From Sitta carolinensis (Eukaryota > Chordata > Aves > Passeriformes > Sittidae), in contig CM063292.1 of NCBI GenBank assembly GCA_032173965.1, forward strand, positions 7,598,001-7,662,000: a stretch of DNA of 64,000 nucleotides, in the 5' to 3' direction. The translations under genes and the position numbers were made by a program. Below, piece after piece: positions 13,081 to 24,400 of the stretch (position 1 is the first letter of the stretch; every line of letters starts with the position of its first letter). Under the pieces are notes generated by a model. It did no database searches. It was not told the origin of the DNA and saw nothing but the letters and a program-made list of their open reading frames with translations.

Positions 13081-13515
13081 AGAGGACACTGTCATGGTGC
13101 TGTAGGGAACCCACAGAGGAGCTGAGGGGACTGGAGCACCTCCCCTGTGGGGCCAGGCTGGGAGAGCTGGGGCTGGAGAGGAGAAGGTTGAGTGGACGCC
13201 TCAGCCACGGTCTGAGGGGCTGCGGGGAACCCAGAGAGGGACAATTCCTGAGGAACTGCAGTGCCAGGAGCCAGGGAGGGGCTGGCAGTGGCCGAGGGCA
13301 GGGCTGGGGGGATCCTGGGCAGGAATTGTTCCCTGGCAGGGTGGGCAGCCCTGGCACAGGGTGCCCAGAGCAGCTGGGGCTGCCCCTGGATCCCTGGCAG
13401 TGCCCAAGGCCAGGCTGGACACTGGGGCTGGGAGCCCCTGGCACAGGGCAGGGGCCCTGCCAGGGATGGGTGGGATAGGATGAGCTTTAAGATCCATTGC
13501 AATCCAGGCCAATCC
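13081..13515 (+). mobile_element. CR1 LINE 3' fragment (GC-rich, young-looking)
   Basis: Diagnostic CR1 segments occur in order: 'gactggagcacctcccctg', 'gggagagctggggctggaga', 'ggtgcccagagcagctgggg', 'tgcccctggatccctggcag', 'caaggccaggctgga', then 'ggatgagctttaagatcca' at the 3' end. It is a 5'-truncated sense copy with no ORF2 coding capacity, and the overlapping open frames on both strands are by-products of GC richness. Bases 13265-13468 are about 99% identical by eye to 48964-49168. Confidence 0.85.
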
Positions 13516-15169
13516 ATGACCATGAGCAGAACAAGAGTGCTCCAGTCTGAGGATGCTCAGCCCAACTTCTGTGCAGAAGGTGGCTACTGGGAGGTGGAGG
13601 ATTGGTACACAGGGTCTGTACAGAGTTAAGTTATATAACTGGTTATATAACACAGTTCATCTGTAGCAGTAAAAAATTATTAATTCCCTCCTTTTAAACC
13701 TATTTTATTCATCAAGCAAGGAGCTCTTATAGAACTCTACAGAATCTTGTTCTATGGATAATTTCAACAAAATTTTTGTGACAGAAATTAAGGCTTGACA
13801 TTAAAACCTATTTTTAATGCTTATAATATAAACTTATGCAACTGAGCTAACAAAAAATGGTGTTATTCTTCGAATCAAATGAAATTTCTTAAAAATTAAA
13901 ATTTCACCTGAAACCTCTCTTTGCCATCTCACAGTGTGAGTAGTGGAGTAATAACTATTTCTCATCCAGCTCAAGAATCTAACCTGAATTTTCCTTGCTA
14001 TTAAGCTGAAAACACCTTCAAAATGTTGCTGTCACTGAATTTAATACTCATTTTAATTTATGGCAGTTGCTATCACTTGTAATATTCTTAGAGAATATTG
14101 TTCTATCACTTGAAGAGACACTATTGCAAATCTCACAAATAGCTGGTGGCACTATTTATCATTCTTTTCCATATGCCCCACAGAAGAGTTTTCTCTAAGA
14201 GAGTCAGTTCCTTTCCAAGCTGGGATTAAGGCCTCAGGAAGCCCCTCGGCAAACCCCCAACTTCTAAGGATATGTTTAATATGACTGGAGATAAGAGCAT
14301 GTGATAATATATCCCTAAGAGCAGGTACCTTGCAAAACACCTTAATGACAGACGTGGAGTGCAGAGATCCCACACAAATAGCAGCTGAGGGATGATCCCT
14401 GCTAAACCCCCAAACACAGCCTGCCTGCAAAGAACAGAGAATTTCTGGGCAGAACAGCCACGGGAGGGAATGTCCCCACTCAGTGCGTCTCAGAGAGTAA
14501 AGAAGAATGGGAAATTATTTGGGACTCAGGCAGTTTCATCAGGAAAGCTGCCATCCCAGCAAGAGCTGCAAGAGCACACCCTTTGCGGAGTCCACTCCTC
14601 CAGGGAGTTTTCTTGCTCCTCTGTTTGGCTGTTTATATCACTATTTACTCAATCACAATAAAAGCACCCACTCCAGAGTCAGCCTATGTAGATCCAAACA
14701 TCGAAGCTGAGTGAAGGAAGTGAAATGTGGAGGTTGGAGTTTAGCATTTTATGCATTTGGATCCCCATGTTTCATGAATACCTTGCAGGCATTTCTAGAA
14801 TCTCGTAGCTCTCTCAAACCCAGCAGTAACTGTGGGTCCTGGTTTTTGGCTCTGGCTTTTACTTCAGATATTTTTTTTAGAATGAAATTCACAGGTTTTC
14901 ATCCACCTGAAAAAGAATCAGCCTCCTCAATTTTGTTTCCTGTGCTAGTTATCTGAAATTTAGCAGGTAAAAATATATTAACTGAACGTGAAAAAATATG
15001 TTTTGGAATATAAAGGACCCAGAATGCTTTCCAGTTTATATACACAGTAGGAAATAATATGTTATTCAAGGCAATTGCCTTCCCTTGTTTCAAAAACCCG
15101 GCAATGAGGCTGATGTAAACAATATGTAAAGACAACTGAATTTTAAACAGAGGCAGGTTTTCTGGAACA
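13516..15169. other. Gene-free AT-rich DNA
   Basis: No recognised repeat and no supportable coding frame. The small frames at 14152-14710 overlap on both strands and lack family features. Confidence 0.5.
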
Positions 15170-15930
15170 CCTATTTAAGGCAGTGTGCATAGCAATTGCT
15201 CATCATCTCTCGGGATCTGACCCCTTATGCGAACTGTAAAACTCAAAAATGCACAATAGACACAGAAAAATAAAAGACGAAACGGGAGGTCTCCTAAAGG
15301 GTGGAGAAAGAGCGGCGCTCTGCTCCGAGGGCTGAGAAGCAGGATGTGCTTTCACTGCAGCTGATCTGTCGGAAATCGGAGTACTCCCGATGTTTTCCCT
15401 GTTTCATCTGAACAATGGGAGACTGAATCCCAGCGAGTGCTCGCTGCTCATTGTTCTCCCAAATAGCCACATACCATTCCCTTTCATGCAGCCCAGATGA
15501 TCACAGATGGATTTGAGGGGAGATTTTTCAAAACTGTTTATGCTAGCAGCAGCTGATAACTGAATAAAATGTCTCAAATTGCTTTCAGGACCAAGCACTT
15601 CACTCGAGCACAAAGGCAAACATTTGAGCCTATTTGCAGCTTGAAAAGTCCCTCCTAGAGCACAGCTGCCTCAAGTGCGATTGTTTACATGCTGATTTAG
15701 TGGCACTGAGGAGGACCCTCTTTCTCTAACCCCAAAAGGCTTGAAAGCCGATGACCTGATTTTCTAATCTTTACCCAGGTATTTTATGTGCATCTGACCA
15801 ACATTTGGACCATTAAAGTAAACGGGGCATTGTCATTTAATAGAATCAAGATTACTTGAAAATCCTCTTGACAACCATTGAGAGCAGCAATTCTCAAATA
15901 TCTTTCAGCCTCTGACTGAATAAGAATTGG
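15170..15930. promoter_or_regulatory. Candidate conserved non-coding (enhancer-like) block
   Basis: This non-repetitive stretch has scattered CpGs, unlike the surrounding AT-rich DNA, and a density of developmental factor-like motifs. Inverted SOX-type cores GAACAATG (15410-15417) and CATTGTTC (15449-15456) flank a near-perfect palindrome, CAGCGAG-tg-CTCGCTG (15431-15446). A FOX-like TGTTTAC lies near 15685. No open frame, repeat or splice pattern explains the block. Conservation is an inference from texture only; no alignment was possible. Confidence 0.3.
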
Positions 15931-18091
15931 AAGAATATCAAATAGGTCCATTTAGAGATTAAATAGAGACTAACTCAACACTTAGATGTTATTCTCTAGT
16001 CCTGGATGCATAAATAGGACTTGTGTTCCTTTAATTCAGAATTCCTGCTTCAAGACACCTCTGGAAGAGGGGTTCCTACTGCCTTGAAGAAGGCAGATAA
16101 ATCCTGTGAGATTAAATTGGGAATGGAGCTAAGAAAGAAACTCTCTTTATACAAGGTCAGAAGTGTAGATGGGCATTTTACTTCATCCTCCTGACATACA
16201 CAGCTCAGCTCAAAAGGCTTTGGGATGTGTCAAGCTAGGCAGACATGGCAGCTTTTTGGGTTGGGGTTTTTTATTTGGTTTTCATATTATGAGAGGAACA
16301 TTAATAAAAGCCAGGCTTTTTTTTTTTTTTTTTTTTTTTTATAATAAACTTATCACAAGTTTTGTCTCAGTACAGTATTACAGCCTCATTTCTTCCTTAG
16401 AAAACAGTAAAGAATATACTTTCTTGGATCTTTTGAGCTCAGATGTTGGGGTTGCACTTATTCAGAGCATTGTCATCTGCTGTCTCTGAGTGTCAGCCTG
16501 AACAGCAGGAGCAGCAGGTCAGGAGGCAAGGGGAGTGTGTGCAATAATTGTTGCTTAAATTCAGGTATGGTCACTCTGGAACTGCATGGGACAAGCACTG
16601 AATATGACTGATGAAGTCAGAATCCTCTGCAGCACAGCCAGTAAAAAGCAAACAAACACCTCCAAGAGCAGCTTTGGTTCATGGAATTAGCATAAAATAA
16701 TATCTCAGAGGTGTCATGTGTGCTGCTATAGCTGAAGTTTAAAAGGATTTTGCAGTAGAAACTCCATTTCCACAGGAGTGAGTGAGACACCTTGAATGAG
16801 TTGTCCTGGGTAGAAAAGAAGTGCCAGATCCTAGTCCAGAGTGGGATGTGCATTTCCCACTTTCAACCTGAAGAATTAGTGTCATGCACATACAATTGTG
16901 TAAATGAGAGGGACCAGACCTCCCATGCTTGCTAAAAGCACAGGGAAGTGTTGGGGGGTCTCTTTTCCCTCTTGTTCCTGTGTGCCACAGCAAAGGGAAC
17001 TGGAAATGGGCCTGGGGTGGATTCTGAGGGATGTGTGCATTGAGCAGCTCCCACTCTGACTGCTCTTTTACCCCTGCCAACCCCCCTTGCTCAGGAGTTT
17101 TATCTGCAAATAGAGCTGGGCAGGTGTTCTCCTGGCCTTAAATAAAGGAATTTCTTATCAGCTCCCCATTGTACTCCTTAAAGTCTTTCTGTATCCTGTG
17201 GATCTGATGGGCCCCGAGTATTTCCTACAAGATGTGGCATGCTTTCAAATCAAAGTGGAAGGAAAGTAATAATTTTGGGCAAAGACTCTGATATATTTCA
17301 GAGTCCAGGGCATATTTCTTGTCTTCCCCAAAGTCAGGGTTTATTGGTGTGCATACCTGTTTAATCTAAATCTTATGCACCTAAATCTGTATCTGCACAA
17401 GAGCTGGAACCACTCCAGGAAGAGCCATTACACTTTGGTCTTTGACTCTATGGATTTTAAAGCATTTATAAATGGGTTTTTAGCTAGAAAGTGTTCTCTC
17501 AAAGACAGCCCACACCTAATACACATTTATAGGGCTCCTCTCTAAATACATTGTTTACAGGGGGAGACAGGAAATTGTTTCTGCTGTGTACACACATAAT
17601 ATTTACCTGAAAAGGACCATTAAAATATTACTTATTTCTGTCTGAGCCATTTCAGTCCTGCAATTAAACCTCAGCCAAATTCTCCTGTGTTAAAGGTGTG
17701 ACATCAACATTATTAGTGTATTTTCTTTGAAGAGAAATTATTATATATGAAAGACATAATAAAAAAAATTAACTGCATGCTTACCCAGTTATGTTACCCA
17801 TAAGTTTTTCCTTCGATCTAAATTTCTAAACAAATATGAAAGTAATTCTTCCAAAATATAATATGTTCAATATTTTACAAGCAACACTTAAAATGTTTTG
17901 CACATGTTGATGTGACTGCTGGTACACCCACACTGTCACTCTATGAATTTCTGAGCCCAGCCCTTCCCAGGCAGGGAATTTAATCATCTTTTTCATACAG
18001 TTAAAACCCTCACTTTTAAAACCAGTGAAGATTACTTTTCAGGAGACAGGGAGTGTTAACCATTTAATTCTGTACATTATCCATGAGTAAC
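15931..18091. other. Gene-free DNA
   Basis: AT-rich with a T24 run at 16317-16340. Minus-strand frames at 16617-17080 (78 and 113 codons) overlap each other and have no recognisable domains. No recognised mobile element. Confidence 0.5.
16317..16340. repeat. Poly(T) run, 24 bases
   Basis: A pure T homopolymer following 'taaaagccaggc'. No LINE or SINE body was recognised next to it, so its origin as a reverse-oriented poly(A) tail is unproven. Confidence 0.9.
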
Positions 18092-18188
18092 TTTTTTTTT
18101 TTTTTTTTTTTTGAGATTATATTATATATGCAGAGATATTCTATATCAGAAATTTTAAAACCTTTTTTTTTTTTTTTTTTTTTTTTTT
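18092..18188. repeat. Two long poly(T) runs 50 bp apart
   Basis: T21 at 18092-18112 and T26 at 18163-18188 bracket a short AT-rich spacer. CR1 elements do not end in poly(A), so these are not CR1 tails. Slippage-expanded runs are the simplest reading. Confidence 0.9.
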
Positions 18189-19164
18189 AACAGAAAAATT
18201 TGCTTCACAAAAACAAAACATTGAAAGAAATTGAGAAATTGTTCTGGATTGGAAAAGCATTTTCCAGGTTTGAATTCCTGTGTGAAAATCAGAGCAGCTC
18301 TTTCACATTCCAGACCAATGCTTGACAAGCAGACTCCAAGTGGACACTTTTCAGTTTTCACTTTTCAAGAGCTTCCCCCTCCTTTTTGTCTTCCCTTTTA
18401 AGTGGTTTCCTGATCTTTGTTTCCAAAAATTGCTGTTTCGGGGGAGGATTTTGAAATCTCAATGCTCTGTGGGATACTAAAATATATTTTCCTTTCAAAT
18501 CTCTTTCTAGTAATATTTCCTGAGTTGAATCCCCCTCTGAGCTGTCTCAGATGTGACACAGCTCAGTTGAACTGAGATGTGGCTCTCATTTTCTCTGGGA
18601 TTTTTGAAATGCCCTCCATGGCTGGTGAGAGGGAAGTGCCCTGGGATGTGGATAAAACATCCAAGAATGCTTTTTGACTTGTGGCTTTATCCTGAGTACA
18701 GCCTACCAAATTTCTTTCAGGCAATTTGTGCTGATTAGCCCTGAATTACCTTTCTGTGTACAGTGTCTCTTATTGAGTCTGCAGCCCGGGAGTTCTTGGT
18801 TCCCTACAGTTCTGCACTCCCAGTGCAATCCAGAAATGCTCAATCTGAGCATTACAGTATCTTGTGAGCTCCTCAATTTTCCTTCTCCTGTACCTGGTGG
18901 TACCACAGCACCCCAGTTGCTGAACTGGACAACCTGTTCACTGAAAAAAAAAAAAAAAAAAAAAGCTTTTTAGTTATTGCAGGAGGTGCCCATGATGGTT
19001 TTAACAGATTTTTATTTTTTTTAATGAACACAGTCTACTGCACTCTTAATAGGTTTAATCTATTTCCAGTTATCTGCTACCTTCCCCCTCATCCTCCCCT
19101 GCCTTTCTCACCTGCTCTGTCTGTATTTCCCACCCACACCTCTGCCTCTTTTTCCATTTCAGTA
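18189..19164. other. Gene-free DNA with an A21 run
   Basis: Contains an A21 run at 18944-18964. The 99-codon frame at 18674-18973 runs into the A tract and shows no protein family. No mobile element body was recognised. Confidence 0.5.
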
Positions 19165-19229
19165 TTGCTGTCTGTCTGTCTGTGTCTCTTCTGTCTCTCT
19201 GTCTCTCTGTCTTCTGTCTGTCTGTCCTG
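19165..19229. repeat. TCTG/TCTC microsatellite
   Basis: Imperfect (CTGT)n and (CTCT)n units, with phases shifted by 'tcttc' interruptions. About 65 bp, pyrimidine-rich on the plus strand. Confidence 0.85.
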
Positions 19230-19590
19230 GAACCCACTCTCCATCTGTCCTGCCCTTGGACACTGCCCGACAATTCCTAAAATGAAAGAGGACTCTCTCA
19301 TTCTAGTGGCTACCTAGGGAAAGAAATACATCTAAATTTCAAAATCTGGTGGACAGTTTGTTTTGACAGCAGCAATTATGTGCAGAATTAATACATAATA
19401 GCTATTTGGTATTACTGAAATTGGGAATAAAAGGAGTGTACAGTCGTTCAGATGTTGTCATGTGAGTGTGCTGCTGTTAAAGAGTTTTTAGATATTCCAG
19501 GAAACAAGGGGGAGCTTGGGATTTTATTTTATGGCAACAATGATTGATAGATTATCTGCAGGTTCTGGTTTATTCCTGGATTAGCTGTGA

Positions 19591-19592
<2 letters not shown>
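19230..19592. other. AT-rich spacer
   Basis: Unique sequence between the TCTG tract and the A27 run. Nothing recognised. Confidence 0.5.

Positions 19593-19619
<27 letters not shown>
19593..19619. repeat. Poly(A) run, 27 bases
   Basis: A pure A run, the longest homopolymer in the window. No recognisable retroposon body lies upstream. Confidence 0.95.
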
Positions 19620-19622
<3 letters not shown>

Positions 19623-20159
19623 AAATTGAGAAGAAAGGTTAAAAAACATTGAGAAAAAAGCTTATTCTCTCCCATGTCTGAGCTGAGGGTGTTTCAGGAT
19701 AGGGCTGAAGTGAGTGGACAGTGATTGTCTCTTGCTGCTAAGGAAAATAACCCTTGCAGAGATACAAGTGTCACCAGCTCCTTGGGGTGTTTGAAAGCAT
19801 ATGAAGAGATATTATCTTAAGATAAAATCCTCTAGCTGAGACAGGTTTCAGTGTACTCATTAGCTTTAACCTTTGCCCAAATCTCCTTCCTTTGCAATTT
19901 AAATTCAGGATTTTATGCTCAGAAAAATTCGCATTTTGTGGGTACCAGAAGTAGCACTACCAGTAAGAGAGAGTGTTTTGTACTTTAATAAAGAATTATT
20001 TTACAGTACAAATATTACATGCAGTGTGAGTGCACCATCAGAAACCTTTAAATGTATTCCTATTAATATGGCTTTTTTTCACCTAACAATCTATCCAAGA
20101 GAGAAAATCCTATCAGCATCAGTAAATCCTTCTTTAAGGTTTCATTGATCTTAGCCTTA
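19620..20159. other. AT-rich DNA, nothing recognised
   Basis: A 77-codon plus-strand frame (19915-20148) has no family resemblance. No repeats seen. Confidence 0.45.
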
Positions 20160-20420
20160 GAACAAGATTATAGAAACAGTCCTACACAGAGATAATGTCT
20201 GGAGAATTTTGGCTAATCTCAGCACTCATTTCAGATTAGATCGAGTCATATTCAGACACACATCTCTCCTTGTAGATAACAGATGCCTACCAGTGTTTAC
20301 CCTTAATTAAGATGCAATAACTGCTTTTGTTTCTTTTTGTCCTAACAAGAACAAGGCCAAATATCTTCAGAGACCTTTGATGATAAATGCCTCATTCTCA
20401 ATGTACAGCATTCCAGGCTC
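20160..20420. promoter_or_regulatory. Candidate regulatory block with paired homeodomain-like motifs
   Basis: TAATCT (20214-20219) and its complement AGATTA (20234-20239) form an inverted pair of bicoid/OTX-class homeodomain cores 14 bp apart. A FOX-like TGTTTAC (20294-20300) and the palindrome TTAATTAA (20303-20310) follow. The block is non-repetitive and non-coding. Short motifs occur by chance in AT-rich DNA, so this is only a candidate. Confidence 0.2.
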
Positions 20421-21009
20421 AGGGTCGATTTCTCCTGATGAGGATTCCTTTCTAACAGTGAAAACCTGTGCAGGGAATCACAGCATCTCCCTGCATCCTA
20501 ATGCACTTGGGTATTCAGCTCCCTCCTCTATTCTTTAGCTTCCATTCTGCAGAAACTTGTATATTGAAAGATTATTCAAATAGCTTTTTTGTCAGTGAGT
20601 GAATTATTTTTAGGGAAGGACAGCACATAAGAAAAATGTTGAAATTACCATAAAAGTTGAAGAAATTATTTCATTTTCACTGTATCAGTTTTAAGATGTC
20701 AGGCTGTAAATAGAGTCTTACAAAGACTTAAGTTAGCAATACAAAGAAACCAGAATTTAGACTCCATTCTTAAAATAATACTGTGGGTAATATTCTATAC
20801 CACAAATCTGTCATTTGCTAGCATAATTCTTCATGGATTTTTAGGTTGAGCAAATCGTCAGTTTTCAGAGTGCCTTTTTAAACACACATGCACATTTGTC
20901 AGAATGTCTGAGCCTTCTTTCTAAATAAACTCTTGGCAGTACTATTATGGGGGATCTTTTATTATAGCTACATCACATTATCCAGTGCATTGCTTTCCAT
21001 AGGGGAAAA
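20421..21009. other. Unique AT-rich DNA
   Basis: No gene, repeat or strong motif recognised. Confidence 0.45.
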
Positions 21010-21480
21010 ACAAAAGCCTCCAAGGATGTAACATTTGTTTGCAGCTGGATCTTTTTCTCTGTGAGAACATTTTCTTTGCATTATTAGTTAATAGCAAGGG
21101 AAAATGGAGAGCAAAATTACTGCTGCATAAACAAACCTGTTATACAAATGCCTTCGATATTCCAAGTAATGATGCTAGAGATTGTATGATCTATTTATTT
21201 TTTCTTTGGCAGGGTCACTTTTGAATAACACATGGGTTGAGCTTACACAGTTTATCAGCTGTAAAATGGCAGAATTATTTAGGACTCCGGTCTTAAATAC
21301 ATTAAAGTTGATGATTAAAGTCCTCTTGTCTGAAACATTTGCCAATAAGTCCCAGACTGTCAGAGATTTGTGTTGTGTAGCTAAAAAAGCTACATTTTTT
21401 TCAGCAGCAAAAGAAATGGTGTCTTCCAGTAACAATTTCTGTTAGGAGACTGACAAAATATCCTCCTGAAAATGGTCTCA
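21010..21480. promoter_or_regulatory. Candidate conserved block, open on both strands
   Basis: A non-repetitive block with open frames of 87 codons on plus (21182-21445) and 86 on minus (21175-21435). This is unusual for AT-rich DNA, but neither peptide is recognisable. A pyrimidine run ending 'tttctttggcag' puts a good splice-acceptor look-alike at 21211-21212, but no matching donor follows. A perfect 7-bp stem, TGTAGCT and AGCTACA with a 5-A loop, lies at 21376-21394. An ancient constrained element, a non-coding exon or chance all remain possible. Confidence 0.2.
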
Positions 21481-24400
21481 AGTGTGTGTTCTAGTACATC
21501 CTAACCTCCAGCAGGGCTGGAGAGCATTATACTCATCCTTCTTACATGGATGACCTGATATAAATAACATGGCAGCACTGAAAGCTGCAGCAGCAAGTGA
21601 AGCAGTTGCTCTCTTTCCACAAGTGTTACAATTAAATATTGCTCTGATGAACAGCTAAAGTCATGTCTTTACATATTTCTGTTCAAGTTACACAAACTTC
21701 AGGCTAGTGCTGGTTGTTATTTTTGTTATTATTGTGTATAATTACTTTATGTCTCTAAAGTCATTAATGCCCTATTTTAAAGCACCTGCTCTGACTAATG
21801 GTGTGTGAGTTGGAAGACAAAGGCAGGACAGGTTTTACTCTGCTCCTATTAAACAATTCATGTGCTGAAATAGCACAGAGCCCAGCAAACATTCATATCA
21901 CAATAAGCTATGCTTAAAGCTGAAACCACTGAGGGTTTCTCACCTTGGCCTGGTACCTCAGCTACTCTCTTCCCTTTTATTCCTATTTAGTGAAGCACAT
22001 CAATTTATTTAATTTTTTGCATCTGCTTCAGACGCGGTGCCCAAGGATATCGTTATAATTAAGCCTGTGCCCTACTCCTGCTTTGCATAAACATGGCTGT
22101 GCATCAGTGGGTTTTCTTTTTCTTTAATTTGATATTGAGTTTGATATCATCTCCAGGAAAATAATCTGTTCATTTATCACAGAAGATTGCTTGTTTTCAG
22201 ACCTAAGCTGAAATAGTGGGCCCTACTCCATTCCTGTGATAATTAGCAATAAACTTCCAGTGATTTCAGTCAGGATCCTGCCTCCACGTCCTTTTTTTAC
22301 CCATGGCACATTGCTGTCCATTTATTTGAGGTATTTGAGTAAGTTAATCACATTATCCTTTGGTGGGAATGGATAAACTCCATTCATTTTTACATGGTTC
22401 ATATGAGAAGTATAAAGATATTAATAAGAAATAATCTGCAGTGTTTAACAGATCATAAATTTTATAGTCCACGTATTGCTTACTTAGCCATGAAGTATCC
22501 AGTGTGTATTCTCCTAGGCAGGCTTGTTCTCCTCCCTCAATTGTGAGGGAAGTTGGCTGTGTTAGGCCTAAGGAGGTATTGGTTTTATGAGGTCTGAGCT
22601 GAGGTCCTGCCTGGTGCCACGCTGGGGCTGCCTTGCCAGGGCTGCAGAAGCTTGCACAAGCCATGGAACCAGCACTAATGTGCACAGCTGCAGCCAGAAC
22701 CTGGGTAAATGCTGCTGTGGAACATCCAAGCACCCAGAAGGCAGAGCTAGCCCAGCTCCCAGGCTTTGGTCTCTGTCCCAGAGCCAATTAATTCCATTTA
22801 GCAGCCAGTGTGTAACCCTGAGTGTGCTGGCACAAACAGCAGTTTCCCCTTCTCCCTCTCTGGGGTGGGGACAATGCCTGCACCCAAGAGATGGCCGTAA
22901 AATGTAAAAAGCAAAGTTGTCAGGTGATGAGTACCTGGCTTTTGGTTTGTGCTGGAGATTTCTAAAAAGATCCTTTTAAGCATACTTCTCCAAACTGTGA
23001 CATATCTTTAAAGCGCTGATGATGATTTCCTGCCCTGAAAGATGTGTTGGGTACTACCAAAGCTTTTGACAAAGGTGTGACTCTGTGCATGCCCTGTGGA
23101 GCTGCTTTCCACCTGCACTGACTGCTGCTTTTGGAGCCCAGAGGATTGAATGAGCACTGTGTAACCTACAGCTCCTGGGGCTGGCTCTGCTTCCTGGGCT
23201 GCTGGCAGGACTGCTCCTACAAAACCAGCCAGAATCACTGGATCTGCTTCACAGGCATCCATCAGTTTTGTAAGATATGCACCATTTCTTTCTGAAAGTG
23301 AAGGGAATTAGAGACTGAAATACTTTATATTTAGAATTCACTTGGTTTCTGACATCTCTGGACAAAGACATAAATCTTTAGGACTACAATAAATTCAGAA
23401 ATAGTATTAAGCTTTTCAAAACATTTCCAGACCATATTTCTGAGCAAATACCTGAATACACAGATGCCCCGTGCAGAGTGCAGATGTAGCATGGGCCTCA
23501 TAATTTCTCTTGTAGCATGTAAAATATATTAAAAAAACCCTGGATACAGGACTGGTTAGAAAATAATGTTGCAGCAGTGAAGGAAGTTAAAAGTCTTGTC
23601 CTTTCTGCATTACCAAATGAAAAAGTCAAGCTTAAATGCATAAACTTTTCAATTAAATAATTAAGAAGTATCAAACTCTGGGCTGGTTGAGATGTTTAAT
23701 TTTTTCATCCTGATATTTCTATGCAGACCCACTGGTGCATGCATTTGGCTGCACAAACACCAAACTGCTCAGGCTACCCAAGGCTGGCACACAGCTCCTC
23801 CTTTGCACCTGACACTGCTCTCCAAACTCTTGTGAGCTGGTGTATCCCTGCCAGACACCACACAAAGGGGAGGAAAAGCAGCACACAGTGTCAGCCTTGT
23901 TGTTTCCAGCAATCCAGCCCAGACCCTGAAATAACCATCTGGAGTGGCTCTTCAGGGAAAGGTAACCAGGGCCCATCAGTGCTCATTGTGTTTGGAAAAG
24001 TTCAGAGGCTCAAGTAGTATAATGCTGAGTGATGGCTGCTCTACTCTAAACATTTTATGTTTTTAGCTCAAACTTAATTTATTGTTGACAGTGACAGTCT
24101 CTCTGTTTATTTCCCTGTGTAATCTTTGTCTGATTTCAAGTGTGCCTGTAAATACTCCTGCCGTTTCAGCAAACAAGTTATTAGCTCTTTCAAAGGAAAA
24201 GACATGAGAGCTCTTTGAAAGGTTAAGTCTTCTGAAAGTGCCTCTTGAAGGCAGAGGCCACTTTTCCTTTCCTTTGAAGACAATCAAAGTATGGAGAGTA
24301 GCTGGTTGCGAACAAAATGATCAGGGTGGCATAACTAAAGCTTATTGAATTTGTGCTGAGGATCCCAAAAATGGCAGTTTCATTTGTTCCACACAGTTTT

